A stretch of DNA of 64,000 nt, taken from NCBI RefSeq assembly GCF_041956535.1, contig NW_027192192.1:1277111-1341110 (forward strand). The letters run 5' to 3'. The notes below the pieces were generated by a model. The model was not told where the DNA came from. It worked only from the letters and a program-made list of their open reading frames with translations, and ran no database searches. A program made the translations under genes and the position numbers. The DNA is from Calcarisporiella thermophila CBS 279.70 (lineage: Eukaryota; Calcarisporiellomycota). Shown here in pieces: positions 11,163 through 21,335 of this stretch (its first letter is position 1; each line of letters opens with the position of its first letter).

Positions 11163-12099
11163 ACTTGAAAAGCCACGTAGATTATTTATTATTCTAATTA
11201 TTATTAACTGTTAATTTTTCAAAGATTGGCTTCTTGACCCTATTCAATGTCCGTCTTGTTTTCCCTCCCACTCTCTTTTTTTTTGGGTTTATTTTCTATC
11301 TCCTAACCCGAAGCTGTTCGATAATGCATCCCTATATTTATCCGTAAGCAACCGTAAGCAACCGTAAGCAAACAAATAAACAACCCGACCTGCGCCTTCC
11401 TTCCCTGCCCTCCTCCCAACCCTTTTTCGGATGGGAAAACATCGGATGTTCAAGGAGCTGCGCTTACGGTACGATAGAGGAAGTGATGCTTCCCGGTGGC
11501 TTTCCGCTGGGTAGAAGGAAGAAACCCGTTTAGCGCTCACGACTGCGCTGATACGCCGCTCTCCTGCTTAGCTCAAGGCCCGGAAAGGGAACTTGCACAG
11601 GCCAGAGGGACAGGGAATCCAGCACTAAGGCAAAGATGCAAGACGGTGCGAATCGCGGCTTTGGGAAAGAAAGCACCCTACCGTGAATAAGGAGATATTG
11701 AGAGAGAGTTCGGAATTTGGTAATTCCCGCATAATTTCCGCCGCCGCCACCACACACATGGCTAGCATAGCGCACCTCCCAAATACGGCAAAATGAAAAG
11801 GACAATCCATTGGGCAAGCGTAGGTTCAGGCTTGCAATCGTAACGTTAAATAAGACAATTAAGTTGTCAAGGGTTCCCTTGCCAACTTAAAAAGGTAGAT
11901 GCGTCTTTGCGCTTATTCTCATAACTTACCGCTCTTCTGGGTTTCCTGCAGTATATGTGCTGTAGGAAGGTTTTTTTTTTTTTTTTTGCACTGCTTATAT
12001 TTTCGTGAACAAGAAAGGACCCACAGATATCCTTAGACTACTTCCACTCATTACCTTTTTTTTGCTTTGTTTAGTTTTTCTCTCCTCTCCCCTCTCCCA
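11163..12099. other. spacer between PHO84 copies
   Basis: Contains a 10-bp tandem repeat (accgtaagca, three copies, about 11,342-11,371) and a T-run at about 11,972-11,988. No protein-like frame. It must carry the promoter of the second transporter. Confidence 0.55.
11342..11371. repeat. 10-bp tandem repeat x3
   Basis: Three head-to-tail copies of a unit close to accgtaagca in the spacer between the two transporter genes. Confidence 0.8.
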
Positions 12100-13830
12100 A
12101 TGTCAAGGCTCACTGACAAAAACTTACCTCACTCTGATCATTCCAGCGGATCGTACTACATTCATGAGTGTTCATTCGTTGACCTCGATGAGCGCCGCCG
12201 GGCGGCGCTCGCTGAAATAGACAACTCCCGCTTCGGGTGGTATCACCTCCGAGCATGCATTATCCTGGGGATGGGCTTCTTCACCGACTCCTACAGCCTC
12301 TTCATTATCGATCTCGTGGGTGTCCTCTTGGCGTGGACGTACTTTTCCACCCACAATCTCCCCACCTCCCTGGACATCGTTGTAAAGATGTCGGCCCTGC
12401 TTGGCGTGGTCCTCGGGCAGATCATGTTTGGGTGGTTGGCAGACCACGCGGGGCGTAAAAAAGTATATGGCATCGAAATCCTGCTGATTATCATTGCTAC
12501 CCTTGGCCAAAGCCTGTCCGGAAGCTCCTTGACCCTACCCATCTGGGCGGCGATTGCTTTCTGGAGAGTGGTGCTTGGCATTGGGATCGGAGGCGACTAT
12601 CCCCTCTCGGCCATCATCACCTCCGAGTTTGCCACAGCTAGTCGAAGAGGAGCCATGGTCGCCGCTGTGTTCGTCATGCAAGGGTTCGGAATCCTTGCCG
12701 CCTCCATCGTCTCCATCACCCTACTCTTCATTTATCACGAGGGATTGAGCGCCACGCCCCCCGACCCGGCCTCGCTTGAGATGTGCTGGCGCCTCCTAAT
12801 AGGCCTGGGGGCCATCCCTGCTGTCGCCTCCATCTACTTTCGTTTCACCATCCCCGAGACTCCTCGGTTTACAATGGATGTCGAGGGGAGAGTTACAAAG
12901 GGGGCCAAAGACGCGACCGCCTTCTTGGCACGGGGGACCGCGGCGGGCGACTATGACGAGGCAGATCTCCACGAACAGACCCAGCTGCCCAAGGCGTCTT
13001 TGTCCGACTTTGTCGCCTACTTTAGGCAGTGGAAGAATGGGAAGATCTTTCTTGGTACGGCGGTCTCATGGCTTTTACTTGATGTCACGTTCTATGGCCT
13101 CAGCCTTAACAGCAGCCTACTGCTGGAGGCGGTCGGGTTCACCACGGGGGAGAATGTCACCAACACTCTGTACTACACCTCGCTTGGAAATATTATCATT
13201 TGTCTTCTGGGGGGCATTCCCGGATATTGGACGGCCGTGTTCACCATGGATAAATTGGGCCGCAGGACGATTCAGCTAATAGGGTTTGGCATGCTTGCCG
13301 TCATTTATATCATCATGGGTGCTCTGTTCACTTTTTTAAGGTAAGAGTCCGTTGTTTTTCTATTTATTTCTCTACCTTTTGTTTCGAAACTGATCCTTCT
13401 TTTTTTTTTCACGCTCGAATCTAGTTCCGTGAATGTGATCGTCTTTCTATTTCTCTTTATCCTTGTTCAGTTCTTCTATAACTTTGGACCCAACGCCACC
13501 ACCTTTATTATCCCCAGCGAAATCTTCCCCACTCGCTATCGTTGCTTGTGCTACGGCATCTCTGCCACATCGGGCAAACTAGCCGCGATTTTCGTGCAGG
13601 TTGGCATCAGTCACACGCATGTGCATTTCGGTTTCGCGTCCCTTATTGACAAACTGTTCATTGCGTTTGGATGTCTAATGTTCGTGGGCTTCCTAATCAC
13701 TCTGGCACTGATTCCGGAGACAAAAGGCAAGACGCTGGAGGAACTGTCGAATGAAGTGCAATATGATTTTGTAGTGCAGTCCCACCAGCGACGCGTGAAC
13801 GGTACGGCGGTGCACCATGGCACGGTGTAA
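12100..13830 (+). CDS. inorganic phosphate transporter, PHO84 type (copy 2)
   Basis: Second member of a tandem pair of MFS phosphate:H+ symporters. Exons 12100-13340 and 13425-13830 give 548 residues. It shares with copy 1 'LDERRRAALAEIDNSRFGW', 'GFFTDSYSLFIIDLVGV', 'FGWLADHAGRKKVYG', 'LGIGIGGDYPLSAIITSEFA', 'IPETPRFTMD', 'NFGPNATTFIIPSEIFPT' and 'IPETKGKTLEE'. It lacks the intron after FGW found in copy 1 and instead has one before helix 10, at 'TFLR/S'. The N-terminus before LDERRR is different from that of copy 1. The two have clearly diverged, so this is not a recent duplication. It may differ in affinity or regulation, but the sequence does not say. Confidence 0.93.
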
Positions 13831-14151
13831 AAAATCAGAGAGTTTTAGGTTATTACACATGAAAGTGGCTTATTCGTTCTCTCATAGCTCAGTGACTTTA
13901 AAATAATTACATGATGGACAGTATTTTTACCAGATTCGAGCCCTATTTACTCCCTTGTGTTGATTGAATTGTATGTAAGATTTTTTTTTATGTGTTATTT
14001 CTTCCTCTAGTCGGGCTTTCTTAGGATATAGGACATTGTAGGGCCATTCCCCTTTTTTACTTTAATTAATGAGCTAGTTAATCTGAGCCACAAATACTTT
14101 TCTGCCACGAAAAACTGAACCGCAAAACATAAAGATATTAAATAACCATCC
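13831..14151. other. short intergenic region, AT-rich
   Basis: 3' flank of the second phosphate transporter and leader of the next gene; AT-rich, no gene seen. Confidence 0.5.
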
Positions 14152-15811
14152 ATGCAGGAGCGAATTGTAGATTATCAAGTTCGAGATGTAAGTTGAGGAA
14201 AATAAACCAACAAATCAACTCAGGATTTTATTACAATTTGTATTCCTCTTCTCCCCTCCCCATCCCCTTCTTACGCTCCTTTAGTTCACCCCTTCATACC
14301 TTGTTTTGTCCAAACTCTGTGATGAACATGGCATTTGGGAGCCTGTGAAGCAGATCTTGAGTACCCGACCAGAGCTCGTTGAGATTTACGAGTTTTTCAC
14401 GGCGACCTTCCCTCCTCCTCCTCCTATCCATGGTGCTGCCTCAGTGCTTAGTCCACGATGCCAGGCCCTTGTTGAGGATCGTTTGGAAGAAGGAGATGTC
14501 ACGTCTGCACTTGAGCTCCTCGAAACTCTCATCACTCCAAACAGTAGCATTCCCGCCCATTTTTTAGCGCAACTGGTGCGAGCCGGGCTTGAGGCTGAGG
14601 ATGAAGGCTCCGGGATCCTACTTTTTCGAGTATTGCAGCATATCATGGATTCGCAGGGTGCTATGAGTTTGCGAAAACTATGGATAGAGCCGGAGAAAAT
14701 AGACAAGGTCCTTTTACAAGACCACTCGAGCTTCTGGGAGTTTCTGAAAAGCATCTTTATCAAGTCATGCGGAGATGAAGAGCCGGTACGGTTCAGAATT
14801 TGCTAAAACCGATCCTTTTTCATCCTTCTATGATGTATGACGATTCTCCTTTTTGGCAGGCGGCCCGATATAGATTATTTATGGACCATATCGTGACCTT
14901 GCTGGAAACCGATCTACGCGCAAACCAAGGTAGGTCGAAGCATGAAGCGCTATCGGTGAAACAACTAGGCCAACTCGCTTTTCTCTCCCGTGCATCTTAC
15001 ACTAGAAACTCGCTCCAAGTCCCTCTTAGGACGCGTTTTTGCCCGCGGATTTTTTGGAGCTCGTGTCGATATCAAACCCGCATTAGACTGCATATTCAGC
15101 ATATTCGAGCGTGAAAAGCCCTACCCGGAATGCGCGCGCATCGCTCAACGCTTTACCCATTTACTGGTGATCTGGTTGCGACTGGAGAAGAATCCGTCGC
15201 AGACGCTATTGCACGAATCGACCACGCGGCTCAATGGCTTGTCACTGGAGCAATCCTATCTTTTTCTTCAGGTGCATTGACATTTCTGCATCTCTGCTGG
15301 CGACCCTGGCTTAACCCCCCTTATCTCCCCTCTCCCTCCCCATTGAATGTAGACGATTGTCTCCCACATTTTTCGATACCAGCTACTGGACATGGTGTTC
15401 CGACACCGCTGCCTCTATCCCGGAGTCTCGTCTTCACTTATCAATGACTCGGCACCCGTCACGCTCGAACGAATCATCCTTGCGCACTTCCATGCACACC
15501 CGCGCTCGCGAGATAAGGCACGCAAGGGCAAACGAGCCTCCAGAAAGTCCGGGGATCTGGACCGGGAGAAGGGAGACCGAGCCGAATGGTTCCTCGGGTA
15601 CCTCTCGATGCTCTTAAGATCTTATCTCGATGCACATACGAGGTACGGCATCACGGGGCTATGTGAGGAAGATTGGGACGTGTTGCGGGAGTATGGGTCG
15701 ATAGGAGTGGAAACACTGGCAGACGAGCTCGCGAGTGAGGATGGATTCACGGCGGAGATGGCGCTGACCCTGAGGTGGATGCAGGCGGCGATCGACGCTG
15801 TGCCTTGTTGA
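14152..15811 (+). CDS. unrecognised 443-residue helical protein
   Basis: I do not recognise the family. Five exons join in frame: 14152-14187, 14285-14785, 14860-14929, 15006-15271 and 15353-15811. The first exon encodes only 12 residues (MQERIVDYQVRD); it ends in a GTAAGT donor and the next starts after a clean polypyrimidine/AG acceptor, which supplies the only in-frame ATG. The product looks all-helical and soluble, with 'LVEDRLEEGDVTSALELLET', 'LLFRVLQHIMDSQGAMSLRK', 'AARYRLFMDHIVTLLETDL', 'LLGRVFARGFFGARVDI', 'AQRFTHLLVIWLRLEKN' and 'AEWFLGYLSMLLRSYLDAHT'. A basic insert 'RSRDKARKGKRASRKSGD' near residue 360 could be a nuclear signal. No membrane segment, signal peptide or catalytic motif is visible. 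Helical-repeat scaffolds are one possibility; that is a guess. Confidence 0.75.
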
Positions 15812-16411
15812 AAATGGCGATCACAACCTTGTATATAGCGCGCTTGCCTTCATCTCCTTTGTAAATAAATGCAACTCCCTATCTTGTCCATATTGGAATT
15901 GGAGGTGGCCATCGAATCCAACTACGGAAGAGCACTGGGCGACGGTTGGGTGCTTTGAAATAGGGAGCCCCCTCATTATAGGCAATGTTGGTTCTTGGGG
16001 AGGGGGAGGGGGAGGGGGAGGATGGGACTCTTCAACCTTGGCCAAACGAAACAAAGACAACCTCCCAAGCCCATCAGGTGAGGTTCGATCCGTTTGGGTC
16101 TTGGACGCTTATTCAAATCTCCAGGTGCAACTTTATTGGCGCAATTTAGATCATTGTTACACAAATCATTCGCGATTTTCCACTTCTGCAATTGGGTACG
16201 TCTCCTCCTTTTTCTCTCCACCTTGCCTTCAAGCCATCCCTATATCATCGGCATTGTATATCATTAGCATCTTGTTCTTGGCATATCTTTCCCTCTATAT
16301 TTATCTGATTGTGCCCTAGAGAAAGAAGATCGCCCTTGCTCTCCTCTAGTCTTACTACTCCCCTTAATTAGCTCGGGTTTTCCTAGGTGGGACTTTACGA
16401 TTTCAACTCCA
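15812..16411. other. intergenic region with G-rich hexamer run
   Basis: Contains a short (ggggga)n run at about 15,998-16,021. No protein-like frame. Probably the 3' flank of one gene and promoter of the next. Confidence 0.5.
15864..15869 (+). terminator. AATAAA poly(A) signal candidate
   Basis: AATAAA 53 nt downstream of the stop codon of the unrecognised helical-protein gene. Confidence 0.45.
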
Positions 16412-17041
16412 ATGTTAAGCTCTCTTCGTCTCCACTTCCCCTCTTTTTCCTCCCTCCATCTTCTCTCTACACTCCTCATCCTCTGCTCTCTATGTGCCGC
16501 GCAGTCCGGGTCGTTTCCTCCTCTCCCAACCCCCACCGTGGTCATGAGCGATGATGAAGGCGATGCGGACATCGACGAACCTGTATGGAAACCCACTCCC
16601 GAAGCTCGGGCCCGCCTTATGATGTTTGGGATCGGATTTCTCATCCTGTTCGTCTCATTCTTTGGCTATGTCCTGTACGTGTACACAATAGAAGAGTACT
16701 GCTCTCTTCGTGCAGCCGAAAATGACATCGAGGAAGGAGAGAGCAGGGGACGGAGTCGGATCGCCTTGTGGTTGGATCGGTGGCGGCGAATCGGCATGAC
16801 AGAACGCTGGGTGGTCAGCTCAGGATTGGGGAGGCGAACGGACTCGGGGACACCAGCGCAGCAACCCAATTCAAGGGGGGCCGATCCCGCTCGAGGCGAG
16901 GAGGAAGGCCTAGCATTGCTGACGGTGCAGGAGGACGACGAGACCTCTTTAAATAAGGATGGGGGGGAAGAGCAGGGACCCCATGCGGTGCCAAGTGGTT
17001 CCCCACCCAGCTACGATGAAATCTTTGGAGAGAGGGCATAG
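16412..17041 (+). CDS. type I single-pass membrane protein with C-terminal PPxY
   Basis: Uncharacterised membrane protein of 209 residues in one frame. Residues 1-30 form a signal peptide (basic start, then a Leu-rich core 'LLSTLLILCSLCAA'). A short acidic luminal part follows. One membrane helix lies near residues 70-92 ('MMFGIGFLILFVSFFGYVLY'). The cytosolic tail of about 115 residues is hydrophilic and ends 'GSPPSYDEIFGERA'. The PPSY is a PY motif, the ligand of WW domains in Nedd4/Rsp5 ubiquitin ligases. This layout matches single-pass Rsp5 adaptors or vacuolar/endosomal cargo by analogy only. I cannot assign an orthologue. An AATAAA lies at 17224-17229 downstream. Confidence 0.75.
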   Translation: MLSSLRLHFPSFSSLHLLSTLLILCSLCAAQSGSFPPLPTPTVVMSDDEGDADIDEPVWKPTPEARARLMMFGIGFLILFVSFFGYVLYVYTIEEYCSLRAAENDIEEGESRGRSRIALWLDRWRRIGMTERWVVSSGLGRRTDSGTPAQQPNSRGADPARGEEEGLALLTVQEDDETSLNKDGGEEQGPHAVPSGSPPSYDEIFGERA

Positions 17042-17303
17042 CATTTGCATCCTATGATATTCACCATTTCTTTACATTTTGATTTTGTTTTCCTCCTTTT
17101 CACGCCTATCTGTATTTTACGTTTTTTTTCTTTGCTAATGTATTTCGAAGAAACCGTGATGAATATGACCCCTTTTGATTGCTCTGGGTGTGGTGCAATC
17201 TGCGCAAAGACACTTTTTCTTAATAATAAATATAATGAAAATCTCTATTCGATTTCGAACTCTGACAAGCTATTTACAGAAATTATAGAGGGTGCTGGGG
17301 GTG

Positions 17304-17848
17304 CTATTCCTTGAATGGGGAGGAGGATCCAAGATAAGTGTTAATCATAGAGGGCGGTGTGTTTATCAGCTTGGCCCGAATAGTGTTCTTGCCCATTTCC
17401 TTATGAGCAGCCCAGCGATGGCAGCCGCCGAAACTTTAGGAGGAGAAGAAAGTTAGCTGAGAAGAGCGGGCAGATAGACGAGACACTTACGCAAAATAGT
17501 AGTCATTCCCATTGTGCTTAACGTGATGGATATCCTGTGAGCAATTAAGGTGATTAGGTGTGCCGACTTGGAAAATCGAGGATCATAGCACTCACCACAG
17601 GCGTCAGCTTCTCCGCCTTTCCTGCTTCTATCACCTTTTTCATCTCCTTCACTTTCTCATCATCGAGAATCGACGGGATTGGGCGATTCACCACCGACAA
17701 TGGGATGTCGACCACCTTGATGATATAGATCCAATTGATTGAATGATGTCAAATGTCAAAGTAAAAAGCAAGTCATGCTCGCATTCACCTCGTCTACTTG
17801 GTTTCCATGGATTGAAAAGTTATCATGCTTGGGTTGTGAAGAGGACAT
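17304..17848 (-). CDS. SRX1: sulfiredoxin
   Basis: ATP-dependent cysteine-sulfinic acid reductase that repairs over-oxidised 2-Cys peroxiredoxins. Four short exons (minus strand: 17789-17848, 17596-17715, 17491-17534, 17304-17433) join in frame to 117 residues, the normal sulfiredoxin size. Evidence: 'VVDIPLSVVNRPIPSILDD' matches the family's V-P-L-S-V-x-x-R-P-x-P-x-x-L-D block; 'YFAFGGCHRWAAHKEMGKNT' contains the diagnostic F-G-G-C-H-R with catalytic Cys near residue 79; and 'TYLGSSSP' matches the C-terminal Y-L-G-x-S-x-P. The intron before FGGCHR splits the codon just ahead of the catalytic motif. The initiating ATG is followed by a short polar leader with no targeting signal, so a cytosolic location is expected. 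Because every exon is short the gene is easy to miss. Confidence 0.93.
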
Positions 17849-18349
17849 TTTCCAACGAAGCTGCTGATGGAGTCGCAGGCTGGGACGAAGCATACAGTAC
17901 TAAGGGGGGAGCCGAAGGGATAAATAAACTTCGAACCCCCTCTCCCTCTCTCCCCTAACCAATTTATATTGGCGGCAAAACGGAATCAAAAAAGTGTCTT
18001 AATAATCATATCCCGAACGGATAATTTCGAGGATAGCCAAGTAAATCGAGCGATTGTAAGTTATACTTATCAGGAGATATAGACCAGAAAACAAAATAAC
18101 ACCGAAGAGCCACTCAGAAGTTTATTTGTCAGAGAAATAATTAAAAAAAAAAAAAATATAGCGTAGCAATTGCAATCAAAAATAAGAATGTAGTGTATAG
18201 CTTTGAATATAATTCATTCAATAGAGGTTACAACAAGGAAGCCAACTCCATCCATAGTTAGATATGCGGCCGTCTTTTTAATCTGGAGAGATAACAAGAA
18301 AATATATATACACATATATACATGCACAGCTTTGTAATAGCGGGCTCTG
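17849..18349. other. intergenic region, AT-rich
   Basis: Sulfiredoxin promoter side and the 3' flank of the response-regulator gene. AT-rich with A-runs (about 18,142-18,156). No gene seen. Confidence 0.5.
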
Positions 18350-18877
18350 TCAGCTTGAGGACGTGACTAGTGTGCCGTCTGAAGCGGGAGGGATGCCGGG
18401 CCAGCTCCTAGTGCCCCGACTCGCGGTCAGAGCCTCCTCAATGGCCTTTCCAAGTAGTGTTACATTGATAGGCTTGCCAACGCAACCATTCTAATCCAGG
18501 AGAGCATTAGGCAGTTCATCCATGTCATAAGAATGTCGGCGGGGACTTACCATTCCAACCCGATAGTACACCAATTGTTGTTCTGCATCGTCATTGGTGG
18601 TCACCGCAATGATTGGGATTTCCCGATTTTTGCCACACTGGCCGCTCCTGATGTGCTTGGTGGTTTGTACTCCATCGAGTACGGGCATGTCAATGTCGAG
18701 CAATATGAGATCAAACTCGACCTCCTGCAGTTGCTCGAGGGCGGAAACGCCCGATGTCAGCGGGACTATAGTGAGAAAGAGATGGGAGAAGTGTTTCTGA
18801 AGAATGCGATTGAGAAGACGTAGATTTGTGATGTTGTCGTCCACAAGAAGCACGCGCAAGTGGGGATGAGATTGCAT
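18350..18877 (-). CDS. stand-alone response-regulator receiver domain protein
   Basis: Phosphoacceptor of a two-component/phosphorelay pathway. Exons 18551-18877 and 18350-18490 give 155 residues, essentially one REC domain plus a short tail. All key residues are present: acidic pair in 'VLLVDDNITN' (D13, D14), phospho-acceptor Asp in 'LILLDIDMPVLDG' (D61), switch Thr in 'IIAVTTND' (T93) and Lys in 'NGCVGKPINV' (K115, in exon 2). No DNA-binding or kinase domain is attached, unlike Skn7/Ssk1 or hybrid kinases, so it resembles small single-domain fungal regulators (such as Srr1 types). The last ~30 residues are Ser/Pro-rich. It is divergent from MTC1. Confidence 0.88.
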
Positions 18878-19962
18878 TGGATGGACCGAATGGAGGGGAA
18901 TATCAGTGTGTAATGGATAGGGGAGAGAAAGGGTGGGAGAGGAGGCCTGAGAGAATCACGGGTCGCAATGCAAAGAGGCGTGGGGAGTGCCAAGACACTG
19001 AGGGAAACGAGGGGACAAGAGAGAAGAGAGAGCGAGAAAGGAAGGGGGCAATGAGGGGAGAAGACAATGGAAGAGATGGAAGGAGGAGAAAGAGCAAGCG
19101 AGGCAAAGAGAAAATCTCTCTCGGCTTATGCTCCGGGTTCTGTGCTGGAAAATTTCCCAACACCAAAGTCCAGAACCTGCTTAGTAACCTTCTGCATTGG
19201 CGGGCTGACAAGGGTTTTTTACCCGAATTCGACCACGGGCATGGGCCTTAATCGACCACAGGAAGTGGGCGCATTCGCCCTCAAGGTGAAATCGGCCCAG
19301 TCAGGGGCCGGGTGGCAACCACGCCCGCAAATAGGAGGGCGCGGATTTCGTTACATCTTAATTTAATATTAAGGTCGGCCGATTGACGAGAGTTTCGATT
19401 AGGCACCGGGCATTAACAAAAGAACAAAAATACAAAGATAAGCTTACACCGACGCCCCGGGTTCCTATCCAACGGCATTCCGAGGGCTCAGAACGATATT
19501 CTTCTGGCGGCGCCTTATTGTTAGCTAGATCACATGCTATGATTGCAACGGGAGCGGTCTCAAACCGCTCAATGCTCCTTTGGAGCTCTTCCGGCACAAG
19601 TTAGGCTCATTGAAGGAGGAATAGGGAGCCACTTGGCAGAAAGTTATTGCGCAGATCTTTTTGAAAGCAACGGGAAACCTCGTTGAGTCCGGATAAATTA
19701 GTGCGAGGGAAAAAAAAAAGAGTTAATTTTGAAACATCGAGAGGGAGATTTTCAAGCTCGCAGGAGGCAACGATACACGGGCTCCTTGATACGAATCTGA
19801 TGAGCCGAACACCGGCTCGATCCGCGATCCACATGACCGTTTGCTTCGGTCAATTCAGAATCGATTCCGAATCAGCCTTCCGGATTTTACATTTTTGGGA
19901 TCGATTTTAAGCGTTAAGAAGACACAATTGCATCGCTCACCCATCGTCCCATTTATCCAGAG
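18878..19962. other. 1.1 kb divergent promoter region
   Basis: Between the receiver-domain gene and MTC1. It carries a long purine-rich stretch on the plus strand (about 18,990-19,120, gagaag/ggaagg type). No protein-like frame or RNA gene is recognised. Confidence 0.5.
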
Positions 19963-21335
19963 ATGTCTTCCCAAGAAGACACAAAGACACGCGATGATGT
20001 ACTACAGTTTCTCGACTCTTTAGATCTAAACTCAGATCGACATCCTTCCGAGCTCGAATCGGCAAATACTCCCAATGCAGACACAAACGCGATCCTCAGC
20101 TTCTTGGATGAATTAGACGCGACCACAGAACGCAAACCAGCCCCAGATGCACCATCCGCCCCTTCTGCAACCGAAACGATACCCATCGATGTTGACCCGA
20201 AGCCCGCTGCGAATCCATCACAGCCAGCGGATACCAAGGCAAAGCAAATGGAGAAACAAAGGGAAAAATCGGATTCCAATACCTGGCTTTCATGGGGAAA
20301 CAACATCTGGAGCACCGCCAACACCGCCATAAAAACCACGCAATCTGTTGTTGAGTCATCCGTTAAGAAGAGTCTGTCCGATGGCGGGACTGCTCGTCTC
20401 CTGGAAGAACGAGTGCGATCCATCGTGAATAAGGAATCCATTGGCAAACTCGGTAGGGGGATGATGAGGAAGCACTTGAATCTCATCGACTTGACCATTT
20501 GTTATATTGCCATGTTTAGGGTCCAACTTACAGAAGTTTACAAGTGAGTTTCTGGAAACCATTGCGCCCCCGATCGTGGAGCACGAAGCGATTGAACTAT
20601 GGATCGGAACGGATATGCAATATGAGGGTGTGGAGGAGCTAGTGTATAGGGAGTTTTCGCGTGTGCTGGATCTCTCACTAGAGGACAGCAATATCATTAT
20701 ACGAAAGGGGAACGAAGAGGAGGACTCGCATCAAGGTGAGGGAACAACAGAGCTGCATGCGTGCTCGGGATTGGATGAGGCTCTTCGCCTGGCAGAGGTA
20801 AGGCATGCAGGGCTCTATTTGGCCATAGAAAAATGTTAACCAGAGTTTGGGCGTGCCGTCCTCTTTCAACCGCCTTTAGGCCAATATTGAGAAGCTGAAT
20901 AAAGCTTATACTGATCAGCTGCAAAATCCTCAACGTCCCCTCACCGGAGAGGACCTCCAGAGCCTGGACGAGGTAACAAGACTCCCGATTCGGCATAACC
21001 CTGTTTTCCTGGCGCTTCAGCCGTGTATATCCCCCCCCATCTTCGATGCCTCCATGCCATCGCAGGAGGCGGACGCCTGTCTCTTTTTCTTCGTCCTGGT
21101 CCATGACCCACAGTACAACATCCGGATCAAGAGCTATTCACAGACGATCCCAGCCGAATGGCTGAAATTGTCGTATGAGAGTAATGAGTGGGTGGAGGAA
21201 AGGATGGCGGACTGCGTAAAGCTAGCGTCTCAGATGGCTGCGCAGAGCTATGTGTATCGGCGGGCATTGCAAGGGACAATCCCATCGGCAATCAATGCAG
21301 AAATGGCAGCCGAAAAAGAAGAGAGCCATGAATAA
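19963..21335 (+). CDS. MTC1: maintenance of telomere capping protein 1 homologue
   Basis: Fungal MTC1 family (cytosolic, linked genetically to telomere capping and to vesicle trafficking in yeast; molecular role unclear). Exons 19963-20452, 20520-20797, 20880-20972 and 21066-21335 join in frame to about 376 residues. Evidence: 'TRDDVLQFLDSLD' and 'AILSFLDELD' at the N-terminus, 'TWLSWGNNIWSTANTAIKTT' (the family's W-G-x-x-W-S-T-A block), 'EHEAIELWIGTDMQYEGVEE', 'LVYREFSRVL' and 'NIIIRKG', then the C-terminal 'FFFVLVHDPQYNIRIKSYSQ' and 'WVEERMADCVKLASQMAAQS'. The low-complexity linker around residues 55-100 is typical. The C-terminal ERM-like helix looks complete. Confidence 0.9.

Noticed and set aside
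11530-11817. 95-codon minus-strand frame between the PHO84 copies
   Set aside because: No protein-like features; frame covers promoter sequence.
9419-13830. Recent gene duplication or segmental repeat
   Set aside because: The two transporter genes differ at many residues, in intron position and in flanks, so the duplication is old.
19440-19560. Possible tRNA-like sequence (gggttcctatcc)
   Set aside because: No cloverleaf with a 7-bp acceptor stem and A/B boxes could be formed.
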